Shown: positions 1-6,173 of the stretch, in pieces | Numbering within the stretch: the first letter of the stretch is position 1 | Layout of the letters: every line of letters starts with the position of its first letter | Assembly (NCBI GenBank): GCA_964410665.1 | Contig: CAYPIE010000159.1 | Span: forward strand, 1-8,601 | Source: CAYPIE01 sp964410665 | GTDB lineage: Bacteria > Planctomycetota > Planctomycetia > Gemmatales > Gemmataceae | Length of the DNA stretch: 8,601 bases | Direction of reading: 5' to 3' | Translations under genes and position numbers: made by a program | The notes under the pieces: model-generated | Databases searched by the model: none | Told to the model about the DNA's origin: nothing | What the model saw: the letters and a program-made list of their open reading frames with translations, nothing else

Positions 1-1
1 G

Positions 2-1636
2 GGGGTCAAGCCAGAGCAGCTCTCGGGGACCATCCAGAACGATATCCTCAAGGAGTTCATGGTTCGCAACACGTACATCTACCCCCCCGAGCCGTCGGTA
101 CGGATCATCGCTGACATCTTCGCGTACACCAGCCGAACGATGCCGAAGTTCAACAGTATTTCCATCAGCGGCTACCACATGCAGGAGGCCGGTGCGACGG
201 CCGACCTGGAGCTGGCGTACACCCTGAGCGACGGGCTCGAGTACGTCCGCACCGGGATCCAGGCGGGGTTGGACGTGGACGACTTCTGCCCGCGACTGTC
301 ATTTTTCTGGGCGATCGGCATGAACTACTTCATGGAGGTGGCGAAGTTGCGGGCGGCGCGGCTGCTGTGGGCGAGCATGATTAAGCCGCTGGGCCCGAAG
401 AAGGCCAAGAGCATGTCGCTACGCACACACAGCCAGACGAGCGGTTGGAGCCTGACGGCCCAGGACGTGTACAACAACGTCGTGCGGACTTGCTTGGAGG
501 CGATGGCCGCCACTCACGGCCACACGCAGTCGTTGCATACCAACGCGCTCGACGAAGCGCTGGCTCTTCCGACGGACTTCTCGGCCCGGATCGCCCGCAA
601 CACGCAGTTGTTTTTGCAACAGGAGACGGACACCTGCACCGTGGCTGATCCGTGGGGTGGCAGTTACTTCGTCGAGCGGCTGACGGCGGACCTGGCGGCG
701 CGGGCGCGGCAGCACATCCGCGAGATCGAGAGCCTGGGCGGGATGACCAAGGCCATCCAGGCGGGCATCCCCAAGCTACGCATTGAGGAGGCGTCAGCGC
801 GGGCGCAGGCCCGCATCGACACGGGCCAGCAGACGGTCGTCGGTCTTAATAAGTACCAGCCGACCTCGCCCGAACAAATCGCCGTGCTCAAGGTGGACAA
901 CACGGCGGTTCGTCAGGCACAGATCGCGAGCCTTGAGAAGTTGCGTGCCGAGCGGGATGTGGCACGAGTAGAAGCGGCGCTCGCGGCGCTGACCCACTCA
1001 GCACACACCGGCGAGGGCAACCTGCTGGAACTGGCGGTCGAGGCGGCGCGGGCGCGGGCAACGGTCGGCGAGATCAGCCTGGCGCTGGAGAAAGTGTACA
1101 ATCGCTACGAGGCACCGGTGCAGGCGGTGCGCGGCGTGTATGCGGCCGAGGGGGGCCTGAAGGGTGCGGCGGCGCGGGTGCCGGAACTGGTGGTGGCGTT
1201 CGAGAAGGCCGAGGGGCGTCGGCCACGCATTCTGGTGGCCAAGATGGGCCAGGACGGGCACGACCGCGGGCAGAAGGTAATCGCGACGGCGTTCGCCGAT
1301 CTGGGCTTTGACGTGGACATCGGGCCACTGTTCCAGACGCCAGCGGAGACGGCCCGTCAAGCGGTCGAGAACGACGTCCACATCGTCGGCGTCAGTTCGC
1401 TGGCCGCCAGCCACCTCACCCTGGTGCCTGAGTTGCGTGAGGAGCTGAAGAAGCTGGAGCGAGAGGACATCATGATCGTGGCCGGCGGCGTGATCCCGCC
1501 ACAGGACTACCCGGCATTGTTCGAGGCAGGCGCGGCGGCAGTGTTCGGGCCGGGGACGGTGATCGGTGACGCGGCGGCGCGGCTGCTTGTGTCCCTGGCC
1601 GACCGGCTGGACATCCCACTGGGCGAGCCAGCCTGA
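2..1636 (+). CDS. mutB: Methylmalonyl-CoA mutase large chain, 5' end outside window
   Basis: The enzyme is adenosylcobalamin-dependent and interconverts methylmalonyl-CoA and succinyl-CoA in propionate and odd-chain or branched-chain carbon metabolism in the cytoplasm. The reading frame is already open at base 2 and reads GTIQNDILKEFMVRNTYIYP, a conserved internal mutase stretch, so the ATG at 59 is not the start. About 544 residues are visible; roughly 170-190 N-terminal residues would lie upstream, judged from the usual length of just over 700. The catalytic TIM-barrel part contains RTHSQTSGW (near base 419), which carries a substrate-binding Arg in known mutases, and ATHGHTQSLHTNALDEALAL, with the conserved active-site His. 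The C-terminal Rossmann-like B12 domain has the DxHxxG motif as DGHDRG; the cobalt-ligating His codon is at 1259-1261. Further B12-domain motifs are GVSSLAASH and AGGVIPPQDY. Catalytic and B12 domains are on one chain, so this is either the large subunit of a heterodimer or a homodimeric form; the small subunit, if any, is not in view. The stop overlaps the next gene's start by one base. Codons are strongly GC-ending. Confidence 0.97.
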   Translation, partial: GVKPEQLSGTIQNDILKEFMVRNTYIYPPEPSVRIIADIFAYTSRTMPKFNSISISGYHMQEAGATADLELAYTLSDGLEYVRTGIQAGLDVDDFCPRLSFFWAIGMNYFMEVAKLRAARLLWASMIKPLGPKKAKSMSLRTHSQTSGWSLTAQDVYNNVVRTCLEAMAATHGHTQSLHTNALDEALALPTDFSARIARNTQLFLQQETDTCTVADPWGGSYFVERLTADLAARARQHIREIESLGGMTKAIQAGIPKLRIEEASARAQARIDTGQQTVVGLNKYQPTSPEQIAVLKVDNTAVRQAQIASLEKLRAERDVARVEAALAALTHSAHTGEGNLLELAVEAARARATVGEISLALEKVYNRYEAPVQAVRGVYAAEGGLKGAAARVPELVVAFEKAEGRRPRILVAKMGQDGHDRGQKVIATAFADLGFDVDIGPLFQTPAETARQAVENDVHIVGVSSLAASHLTLVPELREELKKLEREDIMIVAGGVIPPQDYPALFEAGAAAVFGPGTVIGDAAARLLVSLADRLDIPLGEPA

Positions 1637-2664
1637 TGCAGCCTGCCTTCCACCCCAATCCGGACCGTTTGCCGCGCCGCCGCGAGGTGAGTGTCGAGGA
1701 GCTCGAAGCAGGAGTTCGCGCTGGGCAGGTGGCGGCGCTGGCGCGATCGCTGACGCTGATCGAGTCGAGTAGCCCACGGCATCAGCCGACGGCGGAAGAG
1801 TTGCTCACCCGGCTGATGCCGCACAGTGGCGGCGCTGTGCGGTTGGGGATCACGGGCGCACCGGGGGCGGGCAAGAGCACGTTCATTGAGGCGCTAGGGG
1901 TGCACCTAATCAAACAGGAGCTCCGCGTGGCGGTGCTCGCGGTCGACCCTTCAAGCGGTGTCAGCGGCGGTAGCATCCTGGGTGACAAAACACGCATGCC
2001 GCGACTAGCTGTCGAGCCGTCGGCGTATATCCGGCCGTCGCCGTCGGCGGGGACGCTGGGGGGCGTAGCGCGTAAGACCCGCGAAGGCATGCTGGTGTGC
2101 GAGGCCGCGGGATTCGACGTGGTACTGATCGAGACGGTAGGTGTGGGTCAGTCCGAGACGGTTGTGGCCGGCATGACGGACTGCTTCTTGGCGCTGATGC
2201 TGCCAGGCGCCGGGGACGAACTGCAAGGAATCAAACGCGGCTTGATGGAACTGGTAGACGTGATCGTGGTGAACAAGGCCGACGGTGTGATGAAGGGACC
2301 GGCGGAGGTGGCGGCAGGACAACTGCGCACGGCGCTGCAAGCGCTTTCGGGTCGTCACGGTGAGGAGCCGCCGGTCATGACATGCAGTGCGTTGCACGGT
2401 GAAGGGATCGCGGCCACGTGGGAAGCGGTGATGCAACGACAACGAGCGCTGGAAGCGAGCGGCGAGTTGGCTGAGCGTCGCCGCCGACAAAGCCTGTGCT
2501 GGCTGTGGTCGCTGGTGGAAGAGCAAGTGTTGCAGTCGGTCCGGCGGCACCCGGCGGTCGAGGGCCTGTCCGACCAGATCGAGCGTGAAGTGCTGGCGGG
2601 CCTCCTGCCAGTGGGAACGGCGGCACAGCGCATCCTCGAGGCGTTCGGGATGGGGTCAGGGTGA
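1636..2664 (+). CDS. meaB: MeaB (ArgK-type) GTPase, methylmalonyl-CoA mutase chaperone
   Basis: This is a G3E-family P-loop GTPase that gates cofactor loading of methylmalonyl-CoA mutase and protects it from inactivation. The older name ArgK, for an arginine transport kinase, is misleading. The 342 residues match the usual length. Visible motifs are Walker A GAPGAGKST (74-82), the VDPSS region (103-107) followed by GGSILGDKTRM, the ETVGVGQSE stretch (166-174) containing the metal-binding and switch region, and NKAD (213-216), which gives guanine specificity. A C-terminal helical region follows, as in MeaB, where it serves dimerisation. The start ATG shares its A with the TGA of the mutase gene (TGATG). 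No strong Shine-Dalgarno sequence precedes it, so translational coupling to the mutase gene is likely. Gene order and overlap support co-production of enzyme and chaperone. Nothing appears broken. Confidence 0.96.
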   Translation: MQPAFHPNPDRLPRRREVSVEELEAGVRAGQVAALARSLTLIESSSPRHQPTAEELLTRLMPHSGGAVRLGITGAPGAGKSTFIEALGVHLIKQELRVAVLAVDPSSGVSGGSILGDKTRMPRLAVEPSAYIRPSPSAGTLGGVARKTREGMLVCEAAGFDVVLIETVGVGQSETVVAGMTDCFLALMLPGAGDELQGIKRGLMELVDVIVVNKADGVMKGPAEVAAGQLRTALQALSGRHGEEPPVMTCSALHGEGIAATWEAVMQRQRALEASGELAERRRRQSLCWLWSLVEEQVLQSVRRHPAVEGLSDQIEREVLAGLLPVGTAAQRILEAFGMGSG

Positions 2665-2737
2665 CGCCTGACTGCTTGTCCCGCTCCCGTCGCGTGCGGC
2701 CAGGCGTTCTCACGGAGAGCCTCGTTACGCAATCGCC

Positions 2738-2797
2738 ACTCGGGGGGCCGGGACCCCCAAGGGCAAGGAGGCGGGTTCCAGGATCCCCCGCCCGAGT
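2738..2797. terminator. GC-rich hairpin cluster between convergent genes
   Basis: The segment holds ACTCGGG (2738-2744) paired with CCCGAGT (2791-2797). Inside are GGGGG/CCCCC (2743-2747 with 2754-2758) and GGCGGG/CCCGCC (2770-2775 with 2787-2792). The outer stem and the first inner stem compete for two G residues, so not all stems form at once. It lies between meaB, reading rightward, and the DUF4198-like gene, reading leftward, the expected place for a bidirectional terminator. No clear T-tract follows on either strand, so it is not a textbook intrinsic terminator. It could instead be a palindromic repeat or a decayed element end. Confidence 0.45.
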
Positions 2798-2826
2798 TTC
2801 GTCCGATCCGGACTCGAGTGCTGCGA

Positions 2827-3558
2827 CTATGAACCTCCGCCGAGAGGCAGCTTCATCAACAACGTAATGTTGTGACGAATAAACTCATACGCTTGACCGT
2901 CTTCCGTTCCTGGAATTGGCTCCTCGACACTGCTGCGAAATGTGTAATTGCCAGAATCCTCAAACGGAAGTCGGATCCGCCCTCGCTGGTCGGTTTTCAT
3001 ATTCTTGCGAAAACGATTTGGACCGCGCACGAAGATCATGCGATCCGAAACGGGCTTGCCTTTCCAGAGTAAAGTGACTTCCAACTGTTGCCCGATATTG
3101 TGCGGAACAAGATCGAGATCCATCTGTTCGGCGCGGCCGAGCTCGTGAATGGCGTCATGAGAAGCAACGTTGAGGTTCCTGGCGTAGTAGTGCAGTAAAA
3201 CTTTGGTTTTTCCGTAAGCGTACACACCAAATTTACCATAGGTATCGATGCTGTACTCGGACGCTTTGGGCAGCGGGACCTGCATCCACCGGTTCTTGTC
3301 CTTCTTGACCTCTGAGGCTTTCACGGAGACTGGACTTGGGTTTCCCAGTGTCCGAACCCAGACGTTGCTCGAGCCGAGAAAGTGATTCAGGTAGTGCCCG
3401 TCTCCTGCACTTGGAGCTTCCTCAAAATAGATGTTGGCGACGCGTTTTCCGTCCGGTGTGTTAGCTGGCACAACCCACAAGTAATGCGCTGAAGCCTGTT
3501 CGCAATACGCTGCCAGGGCGAACGCATACAATCCGAAGATCAAATATCGCTGATTCAT
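2827..3558 (-). CDS. Secreted DUF4198-like protein
   Basis: The preferred start at 3558 gives 243 residues. It begins MNQRYLIFGLYAFALAAY, followed by CEQASA and then HYLWVVP. This is a Sec signal peptide with likely cleavage after ASA, placing His as the first mature residue. An AGGAAG ribosome binding site lies 6 nt upstream. The alternative in-frame ATG at 3630 adds 24 residues in front of the signal peptide and lacks that support. The mature start AHYLWVVPANTPDG, the mostly beta-strand pattern, and the late segments KTDQRGRIRLPF and GNYTFRSS resemble DUF4198 (NikM-like) envelope proteins. These are predicted beta-sandwich modules, in some cases tied to metal uptake. The exact role here is unknown, and no metal transporter is adjacent. 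The gene converges on meaB and is less GC-rich than it. A truncated reading frame lies immediately upstream. Confidence 0.75.
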   Translation of the reverse strand: MNQRYLIFGLYAFALAAYCEQASAHYLWVVPANTPDGKRVANIYFEEAPSAGDGHYLNHFLGSSNVWVRTLGNPSPVSVKASEVKKDKNRWMQVPLPKASEYSIDTYGKFGVYAYGKTKVLLHYYARNLNVASHDAIHELGRAEQMDLDLVPHNIGQQLEVTLLWKGKPVSDRMIFVRGPNRFRKNMKTDQRGRIRLPFEDSGNYTFRSSVEEPIPGTEDGQAYEFIRHNITLLMKLPLGGGS

Positions 3559-3564
3559 GATTGG

Positions 3565-3570
3565 CTTCCT
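3565..3570 (-). promoter_or_regulatory. Ribosome binding site deciding the DUF4198-like start
   Basis: On the minus strand AGGAAG lies 6 nt before the ATG at 3558. It supports that start over the longer in-frame ATG at 3630, which would put 24 charged residues ahead of the signal peptide. Confidence 0.6.
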
Positions 3571-3574
3571 ACGG

Positions 3575-3709
3575 CTACATCGTGTGAACCAATTCGAGAG
3601 GCTCATTGCGAATCTCCTGCGCAGGTTCAAGGATCATCGGAGGGTGAGCTGCCTTGGTGGCCTTCCAACCGGCAACTTCAGCCTCAGATGAGGGAAACGG
3701 GAAGTTGCA
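3575..3709 (-). pseudogene. C-terminal remnant of a lost gene upstream of the DUF4198-like gene
   Basis: On the minus strand this frame is open for 44 codons between a TGA (3710-3712) and a TAG (3575-3577). It reads CNFPFPSSEAEVAGWKATK and continues AAHPPMILEPAQEIRNEPLE before LVHTM. The sequence looks protein-like, with a plausible helix and mixed charged residues. It ends 16 nt before the ATG of the DUF4198-like gene, a normal operon spacing. There is no suitable start codon at its head, so it would be the tail of a gene whose 5' part has been lost. I do not recognise the family. It may also be chance open frame; its short length makes this a weak call. Confidence 0.3.
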
Positions 3710-3734
3710 TCATACAAACTCGCACAAACAGTTC

Positions 3735-3754
3735 AATATCAGTTCGCTGATATT
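3735..3754. repeat. Perfect hairpin with TTCG loop
   Basis: AATATCAG (3735-3742), loop TTCG (3743-3746) and CTGATATT (3747-3754) form a perfect 8-bp stem. The motif CAGTTCG recurs at once (3755-3761), giving a short degenerate direct repeat as well. It lies upstream of the minus-strand genes and no T-tract follows. A role as an operator or element end is possible but unproven. Confidence 0.5.
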
Positions 3755-3821
3755 CAGTTCGCCGGTACCGATCCGTCCAACCGTCGGCGAGTGAGTTGGT
3801 GGAGGGACACCGAGCGACCGT

Positions 3822-3909
3822 TACCCTCCCCATGAGACAACCACGTCCGACAGGAAATACTTCCGTACCCTCCCCATGAGACAACCATGTCCGACAAGAA
3901 GTGCTTCCG
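3822..3909 (+). repeat. 44-bp tandem duplication
   Basis: Two head-to-tail copies lie at 3822-3865 and 3866-3909, each starting TACCCTCCCCATGAGACAAC and ending CTTCCG. They differ at four positions, all of them transitions (unit positions 23, 32, 36 and 38). The unit length is not a multiple of three, so the duplication does not preserve a reading frame. It lies about 70 bp left of the palindromic element and may belong to the same repeat-rich locus. Confidence 0.9.
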
Positions 3910-3976
3910 AAGATGGTTCGCAATCGCTTGACTTAAACGGACGGGATGGTTACGACGTAAAACCAGTATAGGTTGA

Positions 3977-4614
3977 CTAGTGGGTCACCTCGATCAAGAT
4001 GACGACCCGGTGTCGGACCAAAGCTGGGCATCCGTAAGTGTCACACCGGGGGCGGGGAAGTGTTGACACGCGCTCGCTGGGTGGGTGACGCGTTGGACAG
4101 GGGCGATTCCTTCGGAGCGGCGGGTGTGAACCCGCCGAGGGTTGGACAGCGGTCGGTTGAAGATCCCGCGTCTGGCAGGTCGTGCTCCCACTCTGCGTTG
4201 GTCCGAGGCGCTTCCGCCCAACCCTCGGCGGGTTCCCACCCCATGGTGTTCGGCACCATAGTTGCTGCGGTCTGGGTGGCACGCTCGGAGTCTGCGACGG
4301 GCGTGGGAAACGCCCACGGCTTCGCCACCCCTGGATGTTTCCCCTGCACCGGCGAACGTGGGCCCGGCTAACCCTCGGACTCCGCGCGGGAGGGACGCAG
4401 GGCATGCTCCCCAACCCGGGCATTGCCATGACCCCCACGCACCGGGCGTTTCCCACGCCCGTCGCAGACTCCGAGCGTGCCACCCAGACCAGAGCAACTC
4501 TAGTGCCGAACACCATGGGGTTCCCACCCGCCGCTCCGAAGGAATCGCCCCTGTTTGTCCGGCCAGGTTCGGGTGGCACACTTGGCGGCCACTTCGATGG
4601 AGGTGGTCAACTAG
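3977..4614. repeat. Nested palindromic repeat element, possibly MITE-like
   Basis: Several inverted repeats are nested here. Imperfect outer ends (3977-4007 and 4584-4614; 21 of 31 bases match) both begin CTAGT reading inward. A 36-bp pair lies at 4098-4133 and 4518-4553 with one mismatch. A 78-bp pair lies at 4238-4315 and 4444-4521 with four mismatches. The right arm is continuous from 4444 to 4553, whereas the left arm is split by about 104 bp (4134-4237). The central loop (4316-4443) is GC-rich. Long open frames on both strands through this region (for example 3977-4579 and 3994-4701 on minus) are mirror translations of the same GC-rich arms and are not convincing genes. No transposase is present. 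It may be a non-autonomous mobile element, a REP/BIME-like repeat or a source of structured RNA. Confidence 0.75.
4128..4235. repeat. Inverted-repeat insert inside the left arm
   Basis: GAACCCGCCGAGGGTTGG (4128-4145) is the exact reverse complement of CCAACCCTCGGCGGGTTC (4218-4235). The material between the two breaks the homology of the left arm to the continuous right arm of the larger palindrome. It therefore looks like a separate sub-element of about 100 bp with perfect inverted ends. A smaller local hairpin GGCGGG/CCCGCC (4119-4124 with 4131-4136) overlaps its left edge. Confidence 0.65.
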
Positions 4615-4895
4615 CATGGACATTTCATCAATACGCTTAAAAGACGACTGACGATGCAGCCGAGTCGCGGGAAGCGTTGACCTGCCCCAAAAGGGGTCCA
4701 CTACTCAATCGCCTTGTTTTTTTGCCTCAGTTCCGTTGAGGCGATCCAGCGACCCCGTTTGAGCACGCAACATCACATCAACTGGTTTGGGCACTTAAAA
4801 GGGGAATCCGGGTCCTCAGCATTGCTTCCTAAACTGACCAAAAATGTGGTGGAGGATTTATAGCAGTGAAGTCACAAGATCCGAAAAGCCCGTAG
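4615..4895. other. Gene-free stretch with small hairpins
   Basis: No convincing gene lies here. CCCCAAAAGGGG (4685-4696) follows TGACCTG (4678-4684), a layout that resembles the outer end of some IS3-type insertion sequences, though no partner end was found. GCCTCA/TGAGGC (4724-4729 with 4737-4742) forms a hairpin, and its right half can instead pair as ATCGCC/GGCGAT (4708-4713 with 4740-4745) across a T-rich segment. The T-run precedes the hairpin on the plus strand, so it is not an intrinsic terminator. The break point that removed the 5' part of the next gene probably lies here. Confidence 0.4.
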
Positions 4896-5606
4896 GGCGG
4901 GAACTGCTGTGCTGCTCCCGAGCGTGACCTCTATCGCGACTCCATCGCTGACTTTAACAGGACTTATAACACACAGCTTGACTCCTTCAACACGTTGGCC
5001 GCTGCCAAAGACTGGCGACCCCACACGGAGTTGTTCAACGCAAATGAAACTCGGGACAACATCGAGTTTCTTCATCGTTGCGTTGCTCGCTATTACCAGA
5101 CCGCTCGTGACGCTATCTGTCGTTACGACTCGAACCACATGTTTGTGGGCGACAAGATCAACGCTAACACCGATTCACTGGACACGGTCCTTCCCATCAC
5201 CAGCCAGTATACTGATATGGTTTTTTATCAAATGTATGGGCGATACGAGGTCCAAAAGCCTGGTCTTGACCGCTGGTCGAAGCTGGTCGACAAGCCACTC
5301 CTTAACGGTGATTCTTCATTTACGATGACCACTGACACGATGCCGCGTCCCTACGGCCCTGTTGCGGACGATCTGGATCAGCGTGCGGAATGGACCGCCG
5401 AATTCTTCGTTCAGGCTTTCGACCGACCAGATTTTGTTGGCTGGCACTATTGTGGCCTGATTGATGCCTCAAATCTCGTTCCTCGCAAGGCAGCTCGCCA
5501 GCATTCTGGACTGCTGAATGGGTACGGCGAACCATATCCCCAGCTTGAGAGAATACTGAAAACGTGTGCTGAGGGAATCTATGAAATCGCAACCAGGGGC
5601 GCATGA
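4896..5606 (+). pseudogene. Agarase-like glycoside hydrolase, 5'-truncated
   Basis: The frame opens after a TAG at 4893 and runs to TGA at 5604-5606. Recognisable protein begins near RDLYRDSIADFNRTYN (about 4923) and continues as the C-terminal half of a (beta/alpha)8 glycoside hydrolase of the clan GH-A or agarase-like type. Landmarks are YYQTARDAICRYDSNHMFVGDK, DMVFYQMYGRYE, KPLLNGDSSF (near 5292-5321) and FVGWHYCGLID, followed by RQHSGLLNGYGEPYPQL near the end. The catalytic acid/base of such enzymes sits on strand 4, which would lie before the visible part. At the strand-7 position usually holding the Glu nucleophile there is Asp (codon 5310-5312), which may be normal for this subfamily. 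No signal peptide, start codon with ribosome binding site, or N-terminal half is present. A TTG at 4995 is the only candidate start and would give 203 residues without a full barrel. The fragment is otherwise free of frameshifts, so the truncation seems recent. Confidence 0.7.
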
Positions 5607-5614
5607 CGGAATAA

Positions 5615-5719
5615 AGAACCGCGTTTGCAGACGGCGGGGGTGAAGATAAATATGGGGACGATCGGGGTCGGTATCTGGACAGGGTGGATGTCAAGCGGCT
5701 TCGGCTACGCCCAAAGTAA
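5615..5719 (+). pseudogene. Short protein-like tail without a start
   Basis: Between TAA at 5612-5614 and TAA at 5717-5719 one frame reads RTAFADGGGEDKYGDDRGRY, then LDRVDVKRLRLRPK. It is highly charged and ends in a basic tail, which resembles a real C-terminus more than random sequence. It has no start codon and no ribosome binding site. It may be the remnant of a gene cut off by the same events that truncated the glycoside hydrolase. I do not recognise the family, and chance is a real alternative. Confidence 0.2.
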
Positions 5720-6049
5720 GACTACAGCGATCCGAGCTAGGATGAAGGGGATCTCCGCTGTGTGTGGGCTGGTCGAGGAGTTCTGTTCCTACATCCTGTT
5801 GCAGCAACTCTCGCCGGATTCGGAAGAACCGGCCATTTTTTATCTATACCAAGAAACTCACCTCAGAATCCTACGGAGAAAAGGTTGCAGAGCCCCGTCC
5901 GAGTAATTATTCTAATCGATAAAAGAAGGAAGGAGTTAAGCGCTGCTCTATATGAACACTATTGGCTCACAGAAGCTCGTGCGTCGTCCGTTTCTACTCA
6001 ATCTGGATCCAATCGATTCTCAGTAAGTATTGTCTGAGGGTTGCACTTG
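5720..6049. other. Gene-free stretch before the double nitrilase
   Basis: I see no supported gene here. Short open frames exist (for example plus 5625-5906 and 5762-6037), but they lack ribosome binding sites and recognisable motifs. Base composition drops in GC towards the right. Confidence 0.4.
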
Positions 6050-6063
6050 CCTGCACGTGCAGG
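6050..6063. promoter_or_regulatory. 14-bp perfect palindrome, candidate operator
   Basis: CCTGCACGTGCAGG is a perfect 14-bp palindrome with a CACGTG core. It ends 28 bp before the -10 hexamer of the predicted nitrilase promoter, that is, roughly -41 to -54 from the likely transcription start. This is the usual place for an activator dimer, and the weak -35 region would fit activator-dependent transcription. The binding protein is unknown. Confidence 0.4.
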
Positions 6064-6088
6064 AGTAGGACGCTTTGCTTCTGAATCG

Positions 6089-6097
6089 TGATAAAAT
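6089..6097 (+). promoter_or_regulatory. Extended -10 promoter for the double nitrilase gene
   Basis: TGATAAAAT combines an extended -10 (TGn) with the hexamer TAAAAT. No good -35 is found at the proper spacing; TTGCTT at 6075-6080 is only 11 bp away. Transcription would begin near 6104, leaving a leader of about 70 nt before the GTG. Confidence 0.35.
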
Positions 6098-6173
6098 TCT
6101 AAATAAAGGTCCGAGCAGAAACTAGTCCTTCTTAACACCACACAGCATTTGTAAAACAACTTGGAGCGAATCA

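Noticed and set aside
998..1777. Minus-strand open frame of 259 residues
   Set aside because: It lies entirely opposite the well-supported mutase and meaB genes in GC-rich DNA, where antisense frames stay open by chance.
2005..2550. Minus-strand open frame of 181 residues
   Set aside because: It is antisense to meaB and has no motifs.
3735..3909. Hairpin and 44-bp repeat considered as a CRISPR array
   Set aside because: There are only two adjacent copies with no spacers between them, and no cas genes are in the window.
3684..3923. Minus-strand open frame of 79 residues
   Set aside because: It translates the 44-bp tandem repeat and hairpin, with no protein features or ribosome binding site.
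3977..4701. Long minus-strand open frames (200 and 235 residues) and plus-strand frames of 103-152 residues across the palindromic element
   Set aside because: They run through inverted repeats, so both strands give similar peptides (for example VWVARSESATGVGNA on each). They have no ribosome binding sites and no recognisable domains.
4706..4745. T-run plus hairpin considered as an intrinsic terminator
   Set aside because: On the plus strand the T-run precedes the stem, and on the minus strand an A-run follows it. Neither order fits intrinsic termination.
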